The notes under the pieces: generated by a model | Databases searched by the model: none | Told to the model about the DNA's origin: nothing | The model's input: only the letters and a program-made list of their open reading frames with translations | In this document: one piece after another, positions 52,664 through 55,086 of the stretch | How the letters are laid out: the number at the start of each line of letters is the position of its first letter | Position numbering within the stretch: position 1 is the stretch's first letter | Position numbers and translations under genes: made by a program | Assembly (NCBI GenBank): GCA_964490745.1 | Contig: CAZBDT010000002.1 | Coordinates: 1-55,086, forward strand | Direction of reading: 5' to 3' | Length of the DNA stretch: 55,086 bases | Source: Litorimonas sp964490745 | Lineage (GTDB): Bacteria > Pseudomonadota > Alphaproteobacteria > Caulobacterales > Maricaulaceae

Positions 52664-53896
52664 TTGACATCTGCATCTGATCAGACCTGTATTATCATCG
52701 GCGCGAGCCATGCGGCGGCGCAATGTTGTGTGAGTTTGCGCCAAGGCGGCTGGACGGGAAATATTACGATGATCGGTGATGAGGTCGATTTACCTTATCA
52801 TCACCCGCCTCTGTCTAAAGATTTCTTATCGGGCTCAAAGGCGCTGGATGATATTCTTATCCGACCTCGCGAGGTCTATGATACGGCGAATATCGAGCTG
52901 AAACTCGGCGTGCGAGTAACTGAGATTGACCGCGAACAGAAGCGCGTGACCACCGATGCAGGTGAAGCGCTCAGCTATAATAAACTCGTCATAGCGACGG
53001 GGGCCCGTGTTAGAGAGCTTCCCATTCCGGGCGCAGATGACCCGCGCGTCATGTATCTTCGCGACGCGCAAGATGTTCGCTCCATCAAGGCCTCCCTCCC
53101 AATAAGCTCCAAGGCCGTCATTATTGGCGGGGGCTATATTGGCCTTGAAACAGCCGCCTCTTTGCGAAAGCAAGGTTTAGAAGTCACGGTCCTCGAAGCC
53201 ATGGAGCGTATCCTACAACGTGTCACCGCCCCAATCATGTCCGATTTTTATCGCCGCATTCATTCTGAGGAAGGCGTTCTCATCCTTGAAAATGAAATGG
53301 CCTCGGAAATCACTGAGCAAGACGGCGAGTTGATTGTGAAAACAAAAAGCGGTCAAGACTATCCTGCCGACATGGTCATTATCGGTATTGGCGTTATTCC
53401 GAATATTGAGCTTGCCGAAGCGGCGGGCCTAAAGACAGGTAACGGCATTGAGGTTAATGAATATTGCCAAACAAGCGATCCGGATATTTATGCTATTGGT
53501 GATGTCACATGGCACCATAATCCGATTTATGATACGCATGTGAGGCTTGAGAGTGTGCCCAATGCAACAGAGCAGGGTAAGACGGCGGCCCTCCATATGA
53601 ACGGCACGGCAAAGCCTTATAACAGCCTGCCATGGTTTTGGTCAGACCAATTTGATTTGAAATTACAGATTGCCGGGCTTTCTAATGGGTATGACGATAT
53701 CGTCGTCAGAGGTGATCTTGAGACCACACGAAGTTTCGCGGCCTTTTATTTTAAAGGGGATAAGCTATTGGCTGTTGACGCCGTCAATGCGCCACGCGAA
53801 TTTATGATGAGCAAGATGGCGCTCACTAAAGGGCAGACCCTTGATAAGGCTAAATTAAGCGATCCGGATTCTGACCTGAAATCAGCACTCATTTAA
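52664..53896 (+). CDS. FAD-dependent NAD(P)H oxidoreductase, ferredoxin-reductase-like
   Basis: A 410-residue flavoprotein of the rubredoxin/ferredoxin reductase group. The FAD-binding start is IIIGASHAAAQ (10-20), followed by PLSKDFL, VIATGARVRELP, the NAD(P)H-binding AVIIGGGYIGLETAAS, VIIGIGVIPN and IYAIGDVTWH. The only in-frame start is a TTG at 52664. An ATG at 52651 would be in frame if the TTTT run at 52662-52665 had one T fewer, so a TTG start, a sequence error or a real frameshift must be considered. It may serve a ferredoxin, but no partner is encoded next to it. Confidence 0.85.
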   Translation: MTSASDQTCIIIGASHAAAQCCVSLRQGGWTGNITMIGDEVDLPYHHPPLSKDFLSGSKALDDILIRPREVYDTANIELKLGVRVTEIDREQKRVTTDAGEALSYNKLVIATGARVRELPIPGADDPRVMYLRDAQDVRSIKASLPISSKAVIIGGGYIGLETAASLRKQGLEVTVLEAMERILQRVTAPIMSDFYRRIHSEEGVLILENEMASEITEQDGELIVKTKSGQDYPADMVIIGIGVIPNIELAEAAGLKTGNGIEVNEYCQTSDPDIYAIGDVTWHHNPIYDTHVRLESVPNATEQGKTAALHMNGTAKPYNSLPWFWSDQFDLKLQIAGLSNGYDDIVVRGDLETTRSFAAFYFKGDKLLAVDAVNAPREFMMSKMALTKGQTLDKAKLSDPDSDLKSALI

Positions 53897-53918
53897 TTAA
53901 TTACCAATTTTTCTTCAA

Positions 53919-53938
53919 TCTAGACTGGAAAGTCTAGA
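53919..53938. repeat. Perfect 8-bp inverted repeat
   Basis: TCTAGACT and AGTCTAGA are separated by GGAA. It lies between the flavoprotein and membrane-protein genes, with no following T-run. It could be an operator for the downstream gene or a stem-loop stabilising an mRNA end. Confidence 0.45.
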
Positions 53939-53987
53939 CGCGTGACTATCTCTTCGTTAGCAACGCATGAAGAGGGGAGTGTTTAGT

Positions 53988-54848
53988 ATGACCAATACAG
54001 ATCCAGGCGCGCCAGAATATGAATATGACTGGCAAAATCCGAATCTGAAAAAGTTTGATGTAGGGCGCGTGGTCTCGTCTACATTTAGGGCCTTGATCAA
54101 TAATCCGGTACAGTTTCTAATTTTGACTTTGATAGGTTCAGGCCTCCCTATGATGCTCTTCTCACTTTGGCCTTTGCTCTTGGGAATGGGAGAAGGGATC
54201 AACATGTATGATCCGACATGGGCAGAGGATATTGAATGGGAAGGCATTCTCATTCCTGCTATTGCTGCTTATACAGTTTTTATTTTATTTGCTATTATTA
54301 TGTACGGGGCGCTCGTTCAGATGTCCGTTAATGCATTGAGTGATCGGTCTGTGAAAGTTGGAGAGTCTATTCGAACTGGAGTAAGACTATTTTTTCCCTT
54401 GCTAGGCATAAGCATATTAGCCTTCACCGGCATGATGATCGGCTTTCTATTGCTGATTATACCAGGTATATTTCTTATGCTGGGTTGGATGCTATCCACG
54501 CAGGTGAGAGTTATTGAAGGTGGAACAGTCACCGGGGCATTGTCACGATCATGGACGTTGACTAAAGGTTATAAGCGCTGGTTGCTTTTAATGCTGATTA
54601 TTTTCACAGTTTTAGGGGCTGTAATCGGGCTTGTTTTCCAAATTCCAATCCTGTTTTTTGGAAATCCGCAAACAGCAATCTTAGAAGGTGGTTCAACGTC
54701 TTTCTGGATTTTGAATGCCATTGCATCGGGTTTAGCGCAAATGGTGACTGCGGCTTTAACTTATGTCGGTATTACAGCGACCTATCTAGAAATCCGTCGC
54801 GTGAAAGAAGGCGTGGAAAATAGTAAAATCGCCGATATTTTCTCTTAA
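53988..54848 (+). CDS. Polytopic membrane protein, glycerophosphoryl-diesterase membrane-domain-like
   Basis: A 286-residue membrane protein with about six helices. It begins with a short acidic cytoplasmic segment followed by FDVGRVVSSTFRALINNP. The repeated pattern with IPGIFLMLGWMLSTQVRVIEG and GALSRSWTLTKGYKRWLLLM is typical of the poorly characterised family related to the membrane domain of GlpQ-like proteins (DUF975/GPDPase_memb). ATG 53988 with AGGGGAG upstream is preferred over 53967. It converges on sufE with a 4-nt overlap. Function unknown. Confidence 0.75.
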   Translation: MTNTDPGAPEYEYDWQNPNLKKFDVGRVVSSTFRALINNPVQFLILTLIGSGLPMMLFSLWPLLLGMGEGINMYDPTWAEDIEWEGILIPAIAAYTVFILFAIIMYGALVQMSVNALSDRSVKVGESIRTGVRLFFPLLGISILAFTGMMIGFLLLIIPGIFLMLGWMLSTQVRVIEGGTVTGALSRSWTLTKGYKRWLLLMLIIFTVLGAVIGLVFQIPILFFGNPQTAILEGGSTSFWILNAIASGLAQMVTAALTYVGITATYLEIRRVKEGVENSKIADIFS

Positions 54849-55086
54849 GCTGCAGCTTCTGCCTTAATTCGACCGATCATCGCCGCAAGGCCATTGGAGC
54901 GTTGGGCGGATAGATGTTCAGCGAGGCCTAGCTTTGATAGGATGTCATTGGCATCCAACTCTGCAATTTCTGCAGAGCTGCGACCGGAGAATATTTCCAA
55001 GACGATAGCGACCAGCCCTTTCACAATATGTGCGTCGCTATCGCCGGAAAATGTCCAGAGATCACCTGTTCGCTCGCTCACCAACC
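54845..55086 (-). CDS. sufE: SufE cysteine-desulfurase activator (partial, 3' part)
   Basis: The C-terminal 80 or so residues of a SufE protein: DLWTFSGDSDAHIVKGLVAI, IFSGRSSAEI, LGLAEHLSAQRSNGL and MIGRIK. SufE accepts sulfur from SufS for Fe-S cluster assembly. The start and the sulfur-accepting cysteine lie beyond the right edge of the window. Confidence 0.92.
   Translation of the reverse strand, partial: LVSERTGDLWTFSGDSDAHIVKGLVAIVLEIFSGRSSAEIAELDANDILSKLGLAEHLSAQRSNGLAAMIGRIKAEAAA

Overview
The window looks like chromosomal DNA of a marine, alga-associated alphaproteobacterium of the Hyphomonadaceae/Maricaulales kind. This is inferred from an LppC-type lipoprotein / rsmI / yraN / gshB neighbourhood, Caulobacter-type TonB-dependent receptors, moderate G+C and a green-algal polysaccharide locus. 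I recognised no tRNA, rRNA, CRISPR array, insertion sequence or prophage gene.

Layout. 1-541: no convincing gene, but several stem-loops. 542-2788: quinone-oxidoreductase-like and SDR genes, divergent from an HxlR regulator with two N-terminal cysteines. 2874-10881: housekeeping genes (PBP-activator-like lipoprotein, rsmI, yraN, a BON lipoprotein, an ArsC/Spx-like / lipase / two-YbjQ operon, gshB). 11009-15743: an ammonium-transporter/histidine-kinase/double-receiver fusion, convergent with a two-gene unit encoding a soluble kinase and an ECF-like sigma factor whose leader is strongly structured. 15744-16639: a long AT-rich intergenic region with palindromes.

16640-22559 is an arsenic/phosphate block: a radical SAM enzyme of unassigned function, an ArsM-type arsenite methyltransferase with its three catalytic cysteines, a full PstSCAB transporter and, on the other strand, a glutaredoxin-type arsenate reductase.

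22732-46217 is a polysaccharide-utilisation locus best explained by ulvan, the sulfated rhamnose/uronate polymer of Ulva. A TonB-dependent receptor would import oligomers. Two beta-propeller (BNR_4) enzymes, a GH105 unsaturated-uronyl hydrolase and two sulfatases would degrade them, and an exported formylglycine-generating enzyme would mature sulfatase. An NCS1-fold permease may carry a monomer across the inner membrane. Rhamnose then goes through mutarotase, isomerase, kinase, an aldolase/lactaldehyde-dehydrogenase fusion and an L-lactate dehydrogenase to DHAP and pyruvate. A DeoR regulator is encoded in the locus, and a closely similar 34-bp element recurs at three of its promoters. No gene for unsaturated-uronate catabolism lies in the window.

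46414-52511 is a metal-type uptake/export cassette: a His-rich secreted small protein, a siderophore-receptor-like TonB protein and an ABC transporter with two DUF3526-like permeases. The window ends with a ferredoxin-reductase-like flavoprotein, a membrane protein and the 3' part of sufE.
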